DNA of 64,000 bases from Salimicrobium album (GCF_900107115.1 NZ_FNOS01000003.1:124001-188000); one strand, 5' to 3'; numbered from the stretch's first letter, positions 33,649 to 42,544 are shown. Program-made: numbers and translations. Notes: generated by a model from the sequence alone, not told the origin.

Positions 33649-35523
33649 TCAGTTTTCTTCCATCAGTTCGGACAATTCTTCCCACCGTTCCATTTTCTGT
33701 TCAAGTTCTTCTTCTTTTCTCTGCTGTTCTTTGTACAGTTCTTCCGCTTTATCGAAATCACTTCCGGTTTCACTGATTTCTGTTTTGATCTCTTCGATCC
33801 GTTCTTCTACAGCCGAGATATCGTCTTCAATCGTCTTCCATTCCTGCTGATCCTGATAGGACAGTTTCTTTTTCCGCTTCGTACGCGACTCTTTTTTCTG
33901 AGCAGGTGCAGCGTCCTGTTTCTTCTCCTCTTTCTTTTTCTCCAGGAATTCACTGTAGGCTCCCTGAAACTTCTCGAAATTCCCATCAGTTTCAAGAGCA
34001 ATCAGCCGATCGGCGATTCTGTCGAGGAAGTAACGGTCGTGGCTGACAGTAATGACGACACCCGGAAAGCTGTCGATATAATCCTCAAGCACGCTCAGCG
34101 TTTCCGTATCAAGGTCGTTCGTCGGCTCATCGAGAAACAGGACGTTCGGTTCCTCCATCAGCACCTTCAGAAGATACAGTCTGCGGCGTTCGCCCCCTGA
34201 TAACCTTCTTATATACGTCCACTGGTGGCTGCGGGAGAATAAAAACCGCTCAAGCATCTGCTCGGCTGTCACCTGATGCTTATCTTTCGTCGAGATGACT
34301 TCGGCCGTCTCTTTAATGTACCCGATGACAGTCTGATCGCCATCCAGCTCTTCGTGGTCCTGTTTATAGTATCCGATTTTCACAGTCGGTCCGATGTGTA
34401 CGGCGCCTTCCGACGGTTCTCTCCGCCCTGCCATTATATTGAGCAGCGTCGTCTTTCCGGTCCCGTTCGGTCCGATGATGCCGATACGTTCTCCCGGTAC
34501 AATCAGATCACTGATATGACGGAACAGATAGTCCTCTTCAAATTTATGGCCGATATCCTCGAGTTCCATCACCTGTTTTCCGAGGCGGGTGGAGGCCGTA
34601 GCGATATCAGCTTCTTCCTTATCCGTTTCGAACGTCTTCTCCTTCATCGCTTCCACACGCTGCTTTCTGGCTTTCTGTTTCGTACCTCGGGCTTTCACTC
34701 CACGCTTCAGCCATGCAAGTTCCTGTTTCAGCACGTTCTGATGCTTCGCTTCTCTCCGTTTTTCGAGTTCTTCCCGTTCCGCTTTTTTCTCAAGGAAAAC
34801 TTCGTAGTTACCTTCGTACTCATAAAGCTGTCCTCTTTCCAGTTCAAATATTTTATTCGTTACCCGGTTCAGAAAATAGCGGTCGTGGGTGACAAGCATA
34901 AGTGCCCCTTTGTACTGACTCAAATACTCCTCGAGCCATTCGATCGTTTCATTATCAAGGTGGTTGGTCGGCTCATCCAGAAGCAGAAGATCCGCCGGCT
35001 GCAGCAGGGCTTTCGCAATCGCCACGCGCTTCTTCTGGCCCCCGGACAGCTCCTTCACCTTATGGTTATACGCTTCGATGCCAAGCTGGGAGAGGACTTT
35101 TTTCGCCTCCGTACTCGCTTCCCATGCTCCCGCATCTTCCATTTTTTCCTGTGCTTCCATCAATTCGTTCTGGACCTTTTCGTCCTCCGGCTTTTCCATC
35201 GTCTGCTGAAGAGCTTTCTCGTATCTCCGCAACACTTTCATAATGTCCGAGTCCCCGTAGTAAATCTGTTCAAAAACCGTGTCTTCTTCTTCAAGTTCAG
35301 GCTCCTGGGACAAATATTCCACGTGGAAATCCTTGGCGTGATGAACGTTACCTGCATCCTTCGATTCGATATCTGCGAGGATTTTCAGTAACGAGGATTT
35401 CCCGGTCCCGTTTACGCCTATAAGACCGATTCTTTCCCTATCTTCCACCGTAAATGAAAGTTCATCGAACAGTATTTTATCTCCGTACCCTTTAGCGAGA
35501 TTTTCTGCGATCAGTATACTCAT
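33649..35523 (-). CDS. yfmR: ABC-F family ATPase (Uup/YfmR-like)
   Basis: Two ABC cassettes without membrane parts. Walker A is LIGVNGTGKSSLL and IIGPNGTGKTTLL, signatures are KELSGGQKKRVAIAKAL and RRLSGGERRRLYLL, and Walker B is LLLLDEPTNHLDN and VLFLDEPTNDLDT. The linker (about residues 240-320) is highly charged. A C-terminal coiled coil (TIEDDISAVEERIEEIKTEI onward) marks the Uup/YfmR branch, which acts on stalled or difficult ribosomes. Start 35523 is preferred over 35532, which lies in the ribosome binding site. Confidence 0.93.
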   Translation of the reverse strand: MSILIAENLAKGYGDKILFDELSFTVEDRERIGLIGVNGTGKSSLLKILADIESKDAGNVHHAKDFHVEYLSQEPELEEEDTVFEQIYYGDSDIMKVLRRYEKALQQTMEKPEDEKVQNELMEAQEKMEDAGAWEASTEAKKVLSQLGIEAYNHKVKELSGGQKKRVAIAKALLQPADLLLLDEPTNHLDNETIEWLEEYLSQYKGALMLVTHDRYFLNRVTNKIFELERGQLYEYEGNYEVFLEKKAEREELEKRREAKHQNVLKQELAWLKRGVKARGTKQKARKQRVEAMKEKTFETDKEEADIATASTRLGKQVMELEDIGHKFEEDYLFRHISDLIVPGERIGIIGPNGTGKTTLLNIMAGRREPSEGAVHIGPTVKIGYYKQDHEELDGDQTVIGYIKETAEVISTKDKHQVTAEQMLERFLFSRSHQWTYIRRLSGGERRRLYLLKVLMEEPNVLFLDEPTNDLDTETLSVLEDYIDSFPGVVITVSHDRYFLDRIADRLIALETDGNFEKFQGAYSEFLEKKKEEKKQDAAPAQKKESRTKRKKKLSYQDQQEWKTIEDDISAVEERIEEIKTEISETGSDFDKAEELYKEQQRKEEELEQKMERWEELSELMEEN

Positions 35524-35584
35524 AGCTACCATCCTTTTTCGTTCAGATCATGATTGTATTTTAGCACAGAGACGAAGGAATACG

Positions 35585-35610
35585 AAAAAAACCGCTGCGG
35601 GAGCGGTTTC
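35585..35610 (-). terminator. Terminator-like hairpin in the leader of the ABC-F gene
   Basis: On the minus strand AAACCGCT and AGCGGTTT flank a five-base loop and are followed by seven T. A possible promoter (TTCGTA, 17 bases, TAAAAT) lies between it and the gene, so it may end a separate short transcript from about 35610-35700 or attenuate a longer mRNA. Confidence 0.6.
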
Positions 35611-35697
35611 AGCTTGTAGAGGAATCTGTTTTTCTCTGCAAGTTTTGTGGAGTTCTCGCGCGGGGGGTGAATCCCGTTCGCCCTTCATTGAAAAACA

Positions 35698-35732
35698 AAA
35701 AAAAAAAAGCTGCCGAGATTTTCTCGACAGCC
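35698..35732 (-). terminator. Terminator of the alanine symporter gene
   Basis: On the minus strand GCTGTCGAGA and TCTCGGCAGC form the stem, followed by more than ten T. Confidence 0.9.
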
Positions 35733-35761
35733 TGACATCCAATGTGGATACGTTTTTTCGT

Positions 35762-37192
35762 TTATTTCTTATCGTTTCTGACAGGGTCCGTGCGTTTCCA
35801 GTAATCCATACCCTTCACACCGGGCAGATGGTCCTGATAAAAGACCGGGTCTTTCCCCTGTCTGCGCTGATTCAAATAGTCTTTCAGCGCCGCGTAAGCG
35901 ATCTTCGATAACAGGAAGATGGCGTACAGGTTTATCAGTGCCATAATTCCCATCGTCATGTCCGCAAGCGACCACACGAGACCGAATTCGGCAACGGCCC
36001 CGAACATCACCATGAGCAGTACACTCGCACGGTAAATGAGTTTCAGCCTTCCGCTCGTCCGGATGAATTCAAGGTTCGTTTCCCCATAATAGTAGTTACC
36101 GATGATAGAACTGAAAGCGAATAGGAAGATGGCGACCGCAATAAAGATGGAGGCCCACTGTCCTATCTCATTCTCAAAAGCCATCTGGGTGATCTGAATC
36201 CCTTCTGCGCCTCCCGGATTCTTATATTCTCCGGAAAAGAGGATAATAGTTGCCGTAGCACTACAGATGATCAGCGTATCGATAAATACCCCAAGCGTCT
36301 GGATAAGTCCCTGTTTCACCGGGTGCGTCACTTCCGAGGTAGCAGCTGCGTTCGGCGCACTACCCATACCGGCTTCGTTCGAGAACAGACCACGCTGCAC
36401 ACCGATCATGATCATACCTCCGATAGTACCGCCTGCAAATTCACGGAAACCGAAAGCACTGGAAAAAATAAGACCGATCATATCCGGAACCTGCCCAAGG
36501 TTGAGAAACAGGACGTACAGAGCCAAAGCCACGTAGAAAAATGCCATGATCGGGATAATGAACTGCGTCACCTGAGCAATCCTTCTCAGACCTCCGAAGA
36601 TGATGGACGCTACGATAGCCGTTAAAATCAGCCCGAGCACCCAGCCGTCGAGAGAGAAAGAACGTTCAAAAGCGGAAGAGATCGTATTCGACTGCACGGA
36701 ACTGAAAACAAGCCCATATGTAAACGTGATGGTGATAGCGAATATGATTCCGAGAGTACGGTTGTTCAGTCCTTTTTCCATGTAATAGGCAGGACCTCCG
36801 CGATACTGATTGTATTCCGGTGTTTTGAATATTTGAGCCAGCGTACTTTCGATAAAACTCGATGCTCCGCCAAGGATGGCCACAAGCCACATCCAGAATA
36901 CGGCTCCCGGGCCGCCGGTGGAAACGGCTGCTGCGACACCTGCAAGGTTCCCTGTCCCTACACGGGATGCGGTACTTATAGCAAATGCCTGAAACGCAGA
37001 TGTTCCTTTCTTGCCTTCTGCTGTAATCGATCTTTTATCGAAAAGCACCCGGAACATTTCCGGTATGAGACGGAACTGGGCGAATTTCAGCTTTATGGAA
37101 AACCATAACCCCAGTCCGAGAAGTACGACGATGAGAACATAGCCCCACAATATATCATTGAAAAAACTTATAACACTTTCCGCTAACCCCAT
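35762..37192 (-). CDS. alsT: Alanine:cation symporter family protein (AGCS)
   Basis: Sodium-coupled amino acid carrier with about 10 helices. Typical blocks are FAISTASRVGTGNLAGVAAA, GGASSFIESTLAQIFK, RGGPAYYMEKGLN, RGLFSNEAGMGSAPNAAATS and AIFLLSKIAYAALKDYLNQR at the C-terminus. Length 476 is typical. AGGAGG precedes the ATG. Monocistronic; alanine, glycine or glutamine are possible substrates. Confidence 0.93.
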   Translation of the reverse strand: MGLAESVISFFNDILWGYVLIVVLLGLGLWFSIKLKFAQFRLIPEMFRVLFDKRSITAEGKKGTSAFQAFAISTASRVGTGNLAGVAAAVSTGGPGAVFWMWLVAILGGASSFIESTLAQIFKTPEYNQYRGGPAYYMEKGLNNRTLGIIFAITITFTYGLVFSSVQSNTISSAFERSFSLDGWVLGLILTAIVASIIFGGLRRIAQVTQFIIPIMAFFYVALALYVLFLNLGQVPDMIGLIFSSAFGFREFAGGTIGGMIMIGVQRGLFSNEAGMGSAPNAAATSEVTHPVKQGLIQTLGVFIDTLIICSATATIILFSGEYKNPGGAEGIQITQMAFENEIGQWASIFIAVAIFLFAFSSIIGNYYYGETNLEFIRTSGRLKLIYRASVLLMVMFGAVAEFGLVWSLADMTMGIMALINLYAIFLLSKIAYAALKDYLNQRRQGKDPVFYQDHLPGVKGMDYWKRTDPVRNDKK

Positions 37193-37286
37193 ATTCTTTT
37201 CCTCCTTAGAATTAAAACAACCAATTCTTCTCCTTCTTTCACTTTACCAATAAATGAAAACAATTAAAATTCTTTTCCCGAACTGT

Positions 37287-37314
37287 TTGACATTTTTTCA
37301 AGTATCTCTACAAT
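37287..37314 (+). promoter_or_regulatory. Promoter of the small membrane protein gene
   Basis: TTGACA and TACAAT are separated by 16 bases, 35 bases before the ATG. Confidence 0.7.
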
Positions 37315-37348
37315 GAGTACCCAATTCATCGAAAGGAGAAAACATTTT

Positions 37349-37684
37349 ATGAAACAGGCCATTTGTACAGTGCTTACGATAATAGGACTCGCCCTGGCCC
37401 TCTTTTTCACTTCGGATTACACGGGAACCAATGATAATTACCACATTGATATAGTCGATACTGTCGAGGAAATTGAACATCAGACCCCTGCCACTGTAAC
37501 GGAGACAAAGATTTCGGAACCGGAGGACGGCTTTATGGTCCGCCTCGGGAGAGAAGGCCAGGTTGCAGGCACAGACCTGTTGCTGCCAATGGACGCCGGA
37601 CTGCTGGATCGCCCTTTACAGGGAGGATTTATACAGCCTGTCACTGAACAGACAGAGGAAGCGCATGCCGCTTTCTCCGTCTAA
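37349..37684 (+). CDS. Small exported or membrane-anchored hypothetical protein, 111 aa
   Basis: The product starts MKQAICTVLTIIGLALALFF, a single hydrophobic segment that is a signal peptide or anchor. The acidic exterior part (TDNYHIDIVDTVEEIEH-like) has no cysteine apart from the one in the signal and no repeats. AAAGGAG lies ten bases before the ATG, and a good promoter precedes it. I do not recognise a family. Confidence 0.65.
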   Translation: MKQAICTVLTIIGLALALFFTSDYTGTNDNYHIDIVDTVEEIEHQTPATVTETKISEPEDGFMVRLGREGQVAGTDLLLPMDAGLLDRPLQGGFIQPVTEQTEEAHAAFSV

Positions 37685-37707
37685 TTCAAAAATATCCGAA
37701 ATTTCTA

Positions 37708-37735
37708 TTGACTATTTTTCGCAATGTTATAAAAT
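37708..37735 (+). promoter_or_regulatory. Promoter of the iron-transporter remnant
   Basis: TTGACT and TAAAAT are separated by 16 bases. Confidence 0.6.
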
Positions 37736-37747
37736 AAAGACTGCAAA

Positions 37748-37762
37748 TGATAACCATTTTCA
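37748..37762. promoter_or_regulatory. Fur box
   Basis: TGATAACCATTTTCA matches 13 of 15 bases of the 7-1-7 Fur consensus TGATAATNATTATCA. It lies just downstream of the -10 box, so Fur with iron would repress the gene. Confidence 0.8.
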
Positions 37763-37789
37763 TTTGAACTACATAAAAAAGCCGGGACT

Positions 37790-38326
37790 ATGAAAAAAGT
37801 ATTTATTTCAACCCTGTTCCTTGCTTTTCTCCTGCTTCTCGCAGCGTGCGGAAACAACTCGGGAGAAGAAGAAAGCTCCGGAAACGGAGAGAAAGCTGAG
37901 AAAGAAGAAACTTCTTCAGAAGAAGCCTCCTCTTCCGAAGAAAGAGGCGGAGAAGTTGAAATGCTGGATCTTGTCCGGATGGATGAGTATAAAAACCGGT
38001 ATCCTCATGAGTTGAGCGGAGGACAGCAGCAGAGGATCGCCCTTGCCAGAGCTCTTGCTCCCTCCCCTTCCCTGCTTCTTCTTGATGAACCATTCAGCAG
38101 TCTCGAGGCCGACCTTCAGGTTACTATTCGTAACGAGTTGTATGACATTCTGAAGAAAACGGGAACGACGACTGTTTTCGTCACTCATGACCGGGAAGAT
38201 GCAAAAGCTGTTGCCGACCGTATCGTTACGATGCGCGACGGTGCCGCTCATGACTGGGACTCCCTGTGTACGACCCTGCCCGAGGCAGAAACGCCTCCTG
38301 AAGTTATACACCACTCCTCCCGGTGA
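37790..38326 (+). pseudogene. Deletion scar: iron-binding lipoprotein signal fused to the C-terminal half of an ABC ATPase
   Basis: Residues 1-20 are a lipoprotein signal (FLLLLAAC), followed by an acidic serine-rich linker (residues 21-55), the usual start of a secreted iron-binding protein. From about residue 57 the protein changes without a stop to [20 protein letters not shown], continuing with the ABC signature, Walker B (LLLLDEP), D-loop and H-loop (VTHD). Walker A, the rest of the binding protein and any permease are missing. The last 27 residues do not fit the ATPase family, and TGTP, a family-type motif, lies in another frame nearby, suggesting a frameshift. An in-frame deletion in an fbpABC-like operon explains it. 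The Fur-controlled promoter and terminator remain. Confidence 0.88.
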
Positions 38327-38332
38327 CCGATA

Positions 38333-38380
38333 AAAAGCGCGCAACCCCTGAGCAGTATTCAGGGGTTGCGCGCTTTTTTC
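38333..38380 (+). terminator. Strong terminator after the remnant gene
   Basis: AAAAGCGCGCAACCCCTGA and TCAGGGGTTGCGCGCTTTT form a near-perfect 18-19 bp stem with seven loop bases, followed by TTTC. Confidence 0.95.
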
Positions 38381-38385
38381 TTTGT

Positions 38386-38409
38386 TTCTGAACGGGTGGG
38401 TCCGCCTTT
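38386..38409 (-). repeat. Palindromic repeat family, truncated copy A0
   Basis: On the minus strand AAAGGCGGACCCACCCGTTC is the 5' end of the repeat described at 42547-42665. The rest is missing, cut off next to the terminator of the remnant gene. Confidence 0.6.
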
Positions 38410-38413
38410 GTTG

Positions 38414-38531
38414 TCCAGCTGCAACTTCCAGAAGCTCCTGTTGTAAGCAGTAACCTTATTTTCGGGAGAGAGCACCCGAAAAGTAAGCCTCCTGCTTACA
38501 CCTGCGCTTCTAATCGGAAGTTTCCGCTTTT
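38414..38531 (-). repeat. Palindromic repeat family, copy A1 (118 nt)
   Basis: On the minus strand it runs from AAAAGCGGAAACTTCC to AGTTGCAGCTGGA. Paired blocks: AACTTCC/GGAAGTT, AGAAGC/GCTTCT, GTAAGCAG/CTGCTTAC and an inner TTTTCGGG/CCCGAAAA. Same orientation as ykhA, which lies upstream of the cluster. Confidence 0.85.
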
Positions 38532-38539
38532 CTATTTCA

Positions 38540-38657
38540 TCCAGCTTCGCCATTCAGAAGTCCGTAAGATAAGCTGCCCCTCCTGTTTCGGGACAAAACA
38601 CCCGAAGCCCGGAGAGTCTGCTTATCTTAGACCTTCTAATCGAATGGCTACGCTTTT
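38540..38657 (-). repeat. Palindromic repeat family, copy A2 (118 nt)
   Basis: On the minus strand it starts AAAAGCGTAGCCATTCG four bases after the ykhA stop codon and ends GCGAAGCTGGA. Its outer stem is GCCATTC/GAATGGC and the middle stem TAAGATAAGC/GCTTATCTTA, so the bases differ from A1 but pairing is kept. Confidence 0.85.
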
Positions 38658-38661
38658 GTTT

Positions 38662-39171
38662 TTACCACGGGAGGCCCGTTCCGTATATTTCCGCCAGTTC
38701 TTTCGATTCTTTTCTTCTTTCTTTTCGCTGGTCATGACGGGCAGAAGCTCCCGCATGGAGACGTTTTTCCTGATCGGTTTCCGGGTAAACGGCCGGAATC
38801 GGTACAGGTTTATTTTCTTCGTTTACGGCTACCATCGATACAAACGCCGTGGTACATACTTTCCGATCTCCACTCAGCAAGTCTTCCGTTATCGCCTTAA
38901 CGAATACTTCCATCGAAGTATTGTGAGTCCAGGTCACGAAAGCTTCAAGACATATCGCGTGCCCTTCGAACACAGGATGGAGAAAGTCCACGGAATCGAT
39001 GGATGCAGTGACTACCGGCTGCCTGCAGTGCCGGACTGCAGCGATTGCCGCAATATCATCGATATACGCCATCAGCTTGCCTCCGAATAACGTCCCGTGA
39101 CTGTTCGTATCCGGGGGGAGGACGTGAGAATTTTTAACTGTAAAGGATTCTCTGGCTTTTTTCGCTTCCAT
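38662..39171 (-). CDS. ykhA: Acyl-CoA thioesterase (YkhA-like hotdog protein)
   Basis: Hotdog-fold thioesterase that splits acyl-CoA. Motifs VLPPDTNSHGTLFGGKLMAYID and ASIDSVDFLHPVFEGHAI are those of the BFIT/YkhA branch; the catalytic-type N/D and GG turn are visible. The C-terminal 35 residues are a basic, charged tail (ASARHDQRKERRKESKELAE). Start 39171 stands 11 bases after AAAGG. The repeat cluster A follows its stop codon directly. Confidence 0.9.
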   Translation of the reverse strand: MEAKKARESFTVKNSHVLPPDTNSHGTLFGGKLMAYIDDIAAIAAVRHCRQPVVTASIDSVDFLHPVFEGHAICLEAFVTWTHNTSMEVFVKAITEDLLSGDRKVCTTAFVSMVAVNEENKPVPIPAVYPETDQEKRLHAGASARHDQRKERRKESKELAEIYGTGLPW

Positions 39172-39244
39172 GTCATCTATCACCTTTCTGATTCTATTCT
39201 ATAATATAATTTCCTATCTTATTATAGCACGTGCTGCAAGTCGC

Positions 39245-40567
39245 TCACCCCGAGACCGGGAGTCTTATTTCGAAGACGGCTCCGGAACCTTCCAGATTAT
39301 AGGCTGAAATCGTTCCGCCGCTTCTCTCGATGATCGCTCTTGAGATCGCCAGGCCAAGACCCGTTTCCCCGTCTTTTCCTTTTTGGAAGCGTTCGAATAA
39401 GTGCGGCATAACTTCTTCTCCGATGCCTTCCCCGTCATCCTGTATGCGGATAAGGAAGTCCCCGTTTCTTTCCACCGTAATCGAAAGTCGGGATGACGCA
39501 TGACGCACTCCGTTTCGCCCTATATTCATAAGAGCCTGCAGGAAACGTTCCGGGTCAGCACTGATGAACCCGTCGCCTTCTATATGCACGTCCACTTCTA
39601 TATTTTTCTCTTCCGCCAGCGGCAGCAGCCTGTCCGCCGCACGACCTGTCCATTCACTTAATTTCAGGTCTTCCGGCCGATAAATATCTTCGTTACTGTC
39701 GAGTTTGGCCAGCAGAATCATTTCATTTACGATTTTTTTCAGGCGGTCGATTTCTTCCACCATCACCGTAAGACCACGATCTCTTTTCTCTCCTTCAAAC
39801 ACACCGTCCCTTATACCTTCCGCATATCCCTGGATGGACATGAGAGGAGTTTTGAGCTCGTGGGAGGCGTTTTGGAAAAACTGCTGCTGTGTACGGATGT
39901 ATCTTTCAAGTTCTCCGGCCATCTGTCTTACACTCTGGTCCACTTCTTTTATTTCTCCGGTCGCTTGTACGGGCTGTACTTCATTGAATTTACGCTTTTC
40001 AATCTTTTTGACCTCCTGTTTCAACCGTTCAAGAGGAGTGACGAGCTTTCTTGTGAACAGATAACTGACAACTGCTGCAAGAAGCAGGCCAAGAACAAAG
40101 ATGAGCATTATTCTCCAGACGAAATTCATCTGGATGGCGGCCAGGTCCCCGATAGGCGTAGCCATCACCAGTACCTGGTCCCCACTCAGTTCATGATCCG
40201 AGACGACGTACTGGCCGTACCCGCTGTCCCACGTGTCACTTCCCGCAAGCTCTTCTTCGTAACGTTCCACCCAGTCTGACGCTGCCTCTTCCGGGAGAGT
40301 GTGAAACAACAGCTCTCCGGTGGACTTATCAAACAGGAGAAGGGGGTAGTTCTGATCCTGAATCAGACTCGAGACTTCCGGAGACTGGAGAAGACGATCC
40401 GGATCGTTCAAAATGTCGACGAGCAGCTCCGCACGCATTTCCAGCTGCCTTTTTTCATCCATAATAAAAATATCCATAACGAGGGAGTACAGTACGATTG
40501 CCGTAATCGTCATTACGACGAGAATGAGTCCCGTAAAGGCGGTGTTCAGCTGATGGAGCAGTCTCAT
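39245..40567 (-). CDS. cssS: Sensor histidine kinase (CssS-like)
   Basis: Two membrane helices (residues about 10-32 and 155-175) enclose an extracellular sensor of about 120 residues. A HAMP segment (TPLERLKQEVKKIEKRKF), the H-box FFQNASHELKTPLMSIQGYA, the N-box NIGRNGVRHA, and the G boxes DDGEGIGEEV and GLGLAIS follow. ATG 40567 overlaps the stop of the regulator gene (ATGA). Pairing with a CssR-like regulator next to a divergent htrA suggests a sensor of secretion or misfolding stress. Confidence 0.88.
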   Translation of the reverse strand: MRLLHQLNTAFTGLILVVMTITAIVLYSLVMDIFIMDEKRQLEMRAELLVDILNDPDRLLQSPEVSSLIQDQNYPLLLFDKSTGELLFHTLPEEAASDWVERYEEELAGSDTWDSGYGQYVVSDHELSGDQVLVMATPIGDLAAIQMNFVWRIMLIFVLGLLLAAVVSYLFTRKLVTPLERLKQEVKKIEKRKFNEVQPVQATGEIKEVDQSVRQMAGELERYIRTQQQFFQNASHELKTPLMSIQGYAEGIRDGVFEGEKRDRGLTVMVEEIDRLKKIVNEMILLAKLDSNEDIYRPEDLKLSEWTGRAADRLLPLAEEKNIEVDVHIEGDGFISADPERFLQALMNIGRNGVRHASSRLSITVERNGDFLIRIQDDGEGIGEEVMPHLFERFQKGKDGETGLGLAISRAIIERSGGTISAYNLEGSGAVFEIRLPVSG

Positions 40568-41256
40568 GAGCCCGGAGACCTCAATCTGTACCCGTATCCC
40601 CACACCGTTTCAAGATCGAGATCGGGGAATTTCTTTCTGAGTCGTTTCATCAGATCGTCAACAGCTCTGTCACTCCCGAAGTAATCCATACCCCATACGG
40701 ACTCGAGAAGCGTCTCCCGGGAAAAAGCTTTATTCTCGTGTTCGGCAAGCACACGGAGCATCTCGAACTCTTTCTGGGTCGTCTCCACTTCCTCCCCTGC
40801 ATAAAAAGCAAGACGTTCCGTTAAGTTCAGCTCAAGGTTCCCGGAAAGAATCGTCTCCTCCCCGTCGGCTCCTCTCCCCTTCTGCATCTGTTTCCAGCGT
40901 TTCACATGCCTCTTGACGCGGGCAACAAGCTCGCGCGGGCTGAACGGCTTAGTCAGGTAATCATCACCTCCGAGCTCCAGCCCCAGTATTTTATCCACCT
41001 CTTCGTCTTTGGCTGAAATAATAATGATCGGAACTTCCGAATGCGTGCGTACCTTTTTACAAAATTCATAACCATCCATTCCGGGCAGCATAATATCCAG
41101 GACCCACAGATCAGGTTTTGCGGACTTATTGAATAATTCCCATGCCTGTTCCGCCGAATCCACATCCTCCACCCGGTACCCTTCTTTCTCCAGGTACGTT
41201 TTCACGATTTCCCGGATGTTATCATCATCTTCCACGAGTCCTATATAAGTGTCCAT
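40564..41256 (-). CDS. cssR: OmpR-family response regulator (CssR-like)
   Basis: Receiver domain with the acidic pocket VEDDD, the phosphoacceptor in DLWVLDIMLPGMDGYEF, and K in FSPRELV preceded by YLTKP. The winged helix has TQKEFEMLRVLAEH and VWGMDYFGSDRAVDDLMKRL, then LETVWGYGYRL. DLWVLDIMLP and WGxDYFGxDRxVDDL agree well with B. subtilis CssR. Start 41256 has GGAGGT ahead of it. It lies divergent to htrA, its expected target. Confidence 0.85.
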   Translation of the reverse strand: MDTYIGLVEDDDNIREIVKTYLEKEGYRVEDVDSAEQAWELFNKSAKPDLWVLDIMLPGMDGYEFCKKVRTHSEVPIIIISAKDEEVDKILGLELGGDDYLTKPFSPRELVARVKRHVKRWKQMQKGRGADGEETILSGNLELNLTERLAFYAGEEVETTQKEFEMLRVLAEHENKAFSRETLLESVWGMDYFGSDRAVDDLMKRLRKKFPDLDLETVWGYGYRLRSPGS

Positions 41257-41392
41257 TCCATTACCTCCTGTATTTACATATTTATTCCGTAAATAATCCA
41301 TATGCATCCCATATCTCTTTTTTATAATAAGTTATACAACATCTTCTCACAGATTTATTCATATTGTATCAGAAAGGAGCGGTTTCCGAACG

Positions 41393-42544
41393 ATGAAACT
41401 ATTTCAGCGCAACGGAGACGGTAAACGGGTCTCCAAACGAAACGGATTCGCCTTCGGGGTCTTCGGAGCCATCGTAGCCGTTTTTATCGTAACGGCACTA
41501 TTCCAGTCCCAGGGGATTCAGATAAATATAGAAACAAACCCTGAAAAAGCTCAGGCGAACCCGCTTACTGTCGAAAACACCGAAAAAAATAATATTAAAG
41601 CTATTCAGGCCGCACAGGAAGCGGTCGTAGGCGTAAGTGCCGTGAAAGAAGGAGCACGCGGAGAAAAAAGTGCCGGTACAGGTTCAGGAGTCATATATAA
41701 AAAGGATGGAGACAAGGCCCTTGTTGTGACGAATCACCACGTCATCGAACAGGCTTCCGACCTGGAGGTCACTTTAAGTGACGGCACCAAAACGGATGCC
41801 GAACTCCAGGGAAGTGACCCCTTTACGGACCTGGCAGTTCTGGAAATAGACGCTGAGCACGTTTCCAAAGTAGCAGATTTTGCGAAGAGTGAAGATGTAG
41901 AGGTCGGTCAGACGGCTTTCGCCATCGGTAACCCGTTAGGTATGGACTTCGCCGGTTCCGTGACCAAAGGAATCGTAAGCGGTCTGGACAGAAACGTACC
42001 CGTCGATTTGAACGGGGATTCAGAACCGGATTGGCATACTACCGTTTTCCAGACCGATGCTGCCATCAACCCGGGTAACAGCGGCGGGGCTCTGATTAAT
42101 CAGAACGGAAAAGTGATCGGTATCAATTCGATGAAGATAGCGAAAGCGGAAGTAGAAGGCATCGGATTCGCCATCCCGGCAGAGACGGTCACTTCCATCA
42201 CCTCGGAACTCGAATCGAAAGGAGAAGTGGAACGCCCTTATATCGGGGTCTCTCTCTATGATTTATCTCAACTGCCGGCACGCGCTGTTCAGGGGGAACT
42301 GAATCTTCCTGAAAACGTAGAAGGCGGCGCAGTAGTCGGTAAAACCGCAACAGGCACACCTGCAGCAGAAGCAGGACTGAAGCAAAATGATGTGATTACA
42401 GCAATTAACGGAGAAACGGTCGCCTCCACCCTCGACCTGCGCAAGTATCTGTATGAGGATGCAAAAGCAGGAGACGAAGCGACGCTGACCGTTTACAGAA
42501 ACGGCCAGCAACAGCAAATAACCCTGACACTGAGTGAGCAATAA
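41393..42544 (+). CDS. htrA: HtrA-type serine protease, membrane anchored
   Basis: Quality-control S1C protease outside the membrane. One anchor helix (residues about 18-38) follows a basic cytoplasmic start. The triad is visible: H116 in TNHHVIEQ, D146 in DPFTDLAVL and S230 in NPGNSGGAL. One PDZ domain fills residues about 285-380. The spacer from AAAGGAG to the ATG is rather long (13 bases). Divergent cssRS probably activates it under secretion stress. The repeat cluster B starts two bases after its stop codon. Confidence 0.93.
   Translation: MKLFQRNGDGKRVSKRNGFAFGVFGAIVAVFIVTALFQSQGIQINIETNPEKAQANPLTVENTEKNNIKAIQAAQEAVVGVSAVKEGARGEKSAGTGSGVIYKKDGDKALVVTNHHVIEQASDLEVTLSDGTKTDAELQGSDPFTDLAVLEIDAEHVSKVADFAKSEDVEVGQTAFAIGNPLGMDFAGSVTKGIVSGLDRNVPVDLNGDSEPDWHTTVFQTDAAINPGNSGGALINQNGKVIGINSMKIAKAEVEGIGFAIPAETVTSITSELESKGEVERPYIGVSLYDLSQLPARAVQGELNLPENVEGGAVVGKTATGTPAAEAGLKQNDVITAINGETVASTLDLRKYLYEDAKAGDEATLTVYRNGQQQQITLTLSEQ

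Noticed and set aside
38381-38660. CRISPR array or insertion sequence
   Set aside because: The repeats are long palindromes without regular unique spacers, no cas gene is near, and no transposase frame is present.
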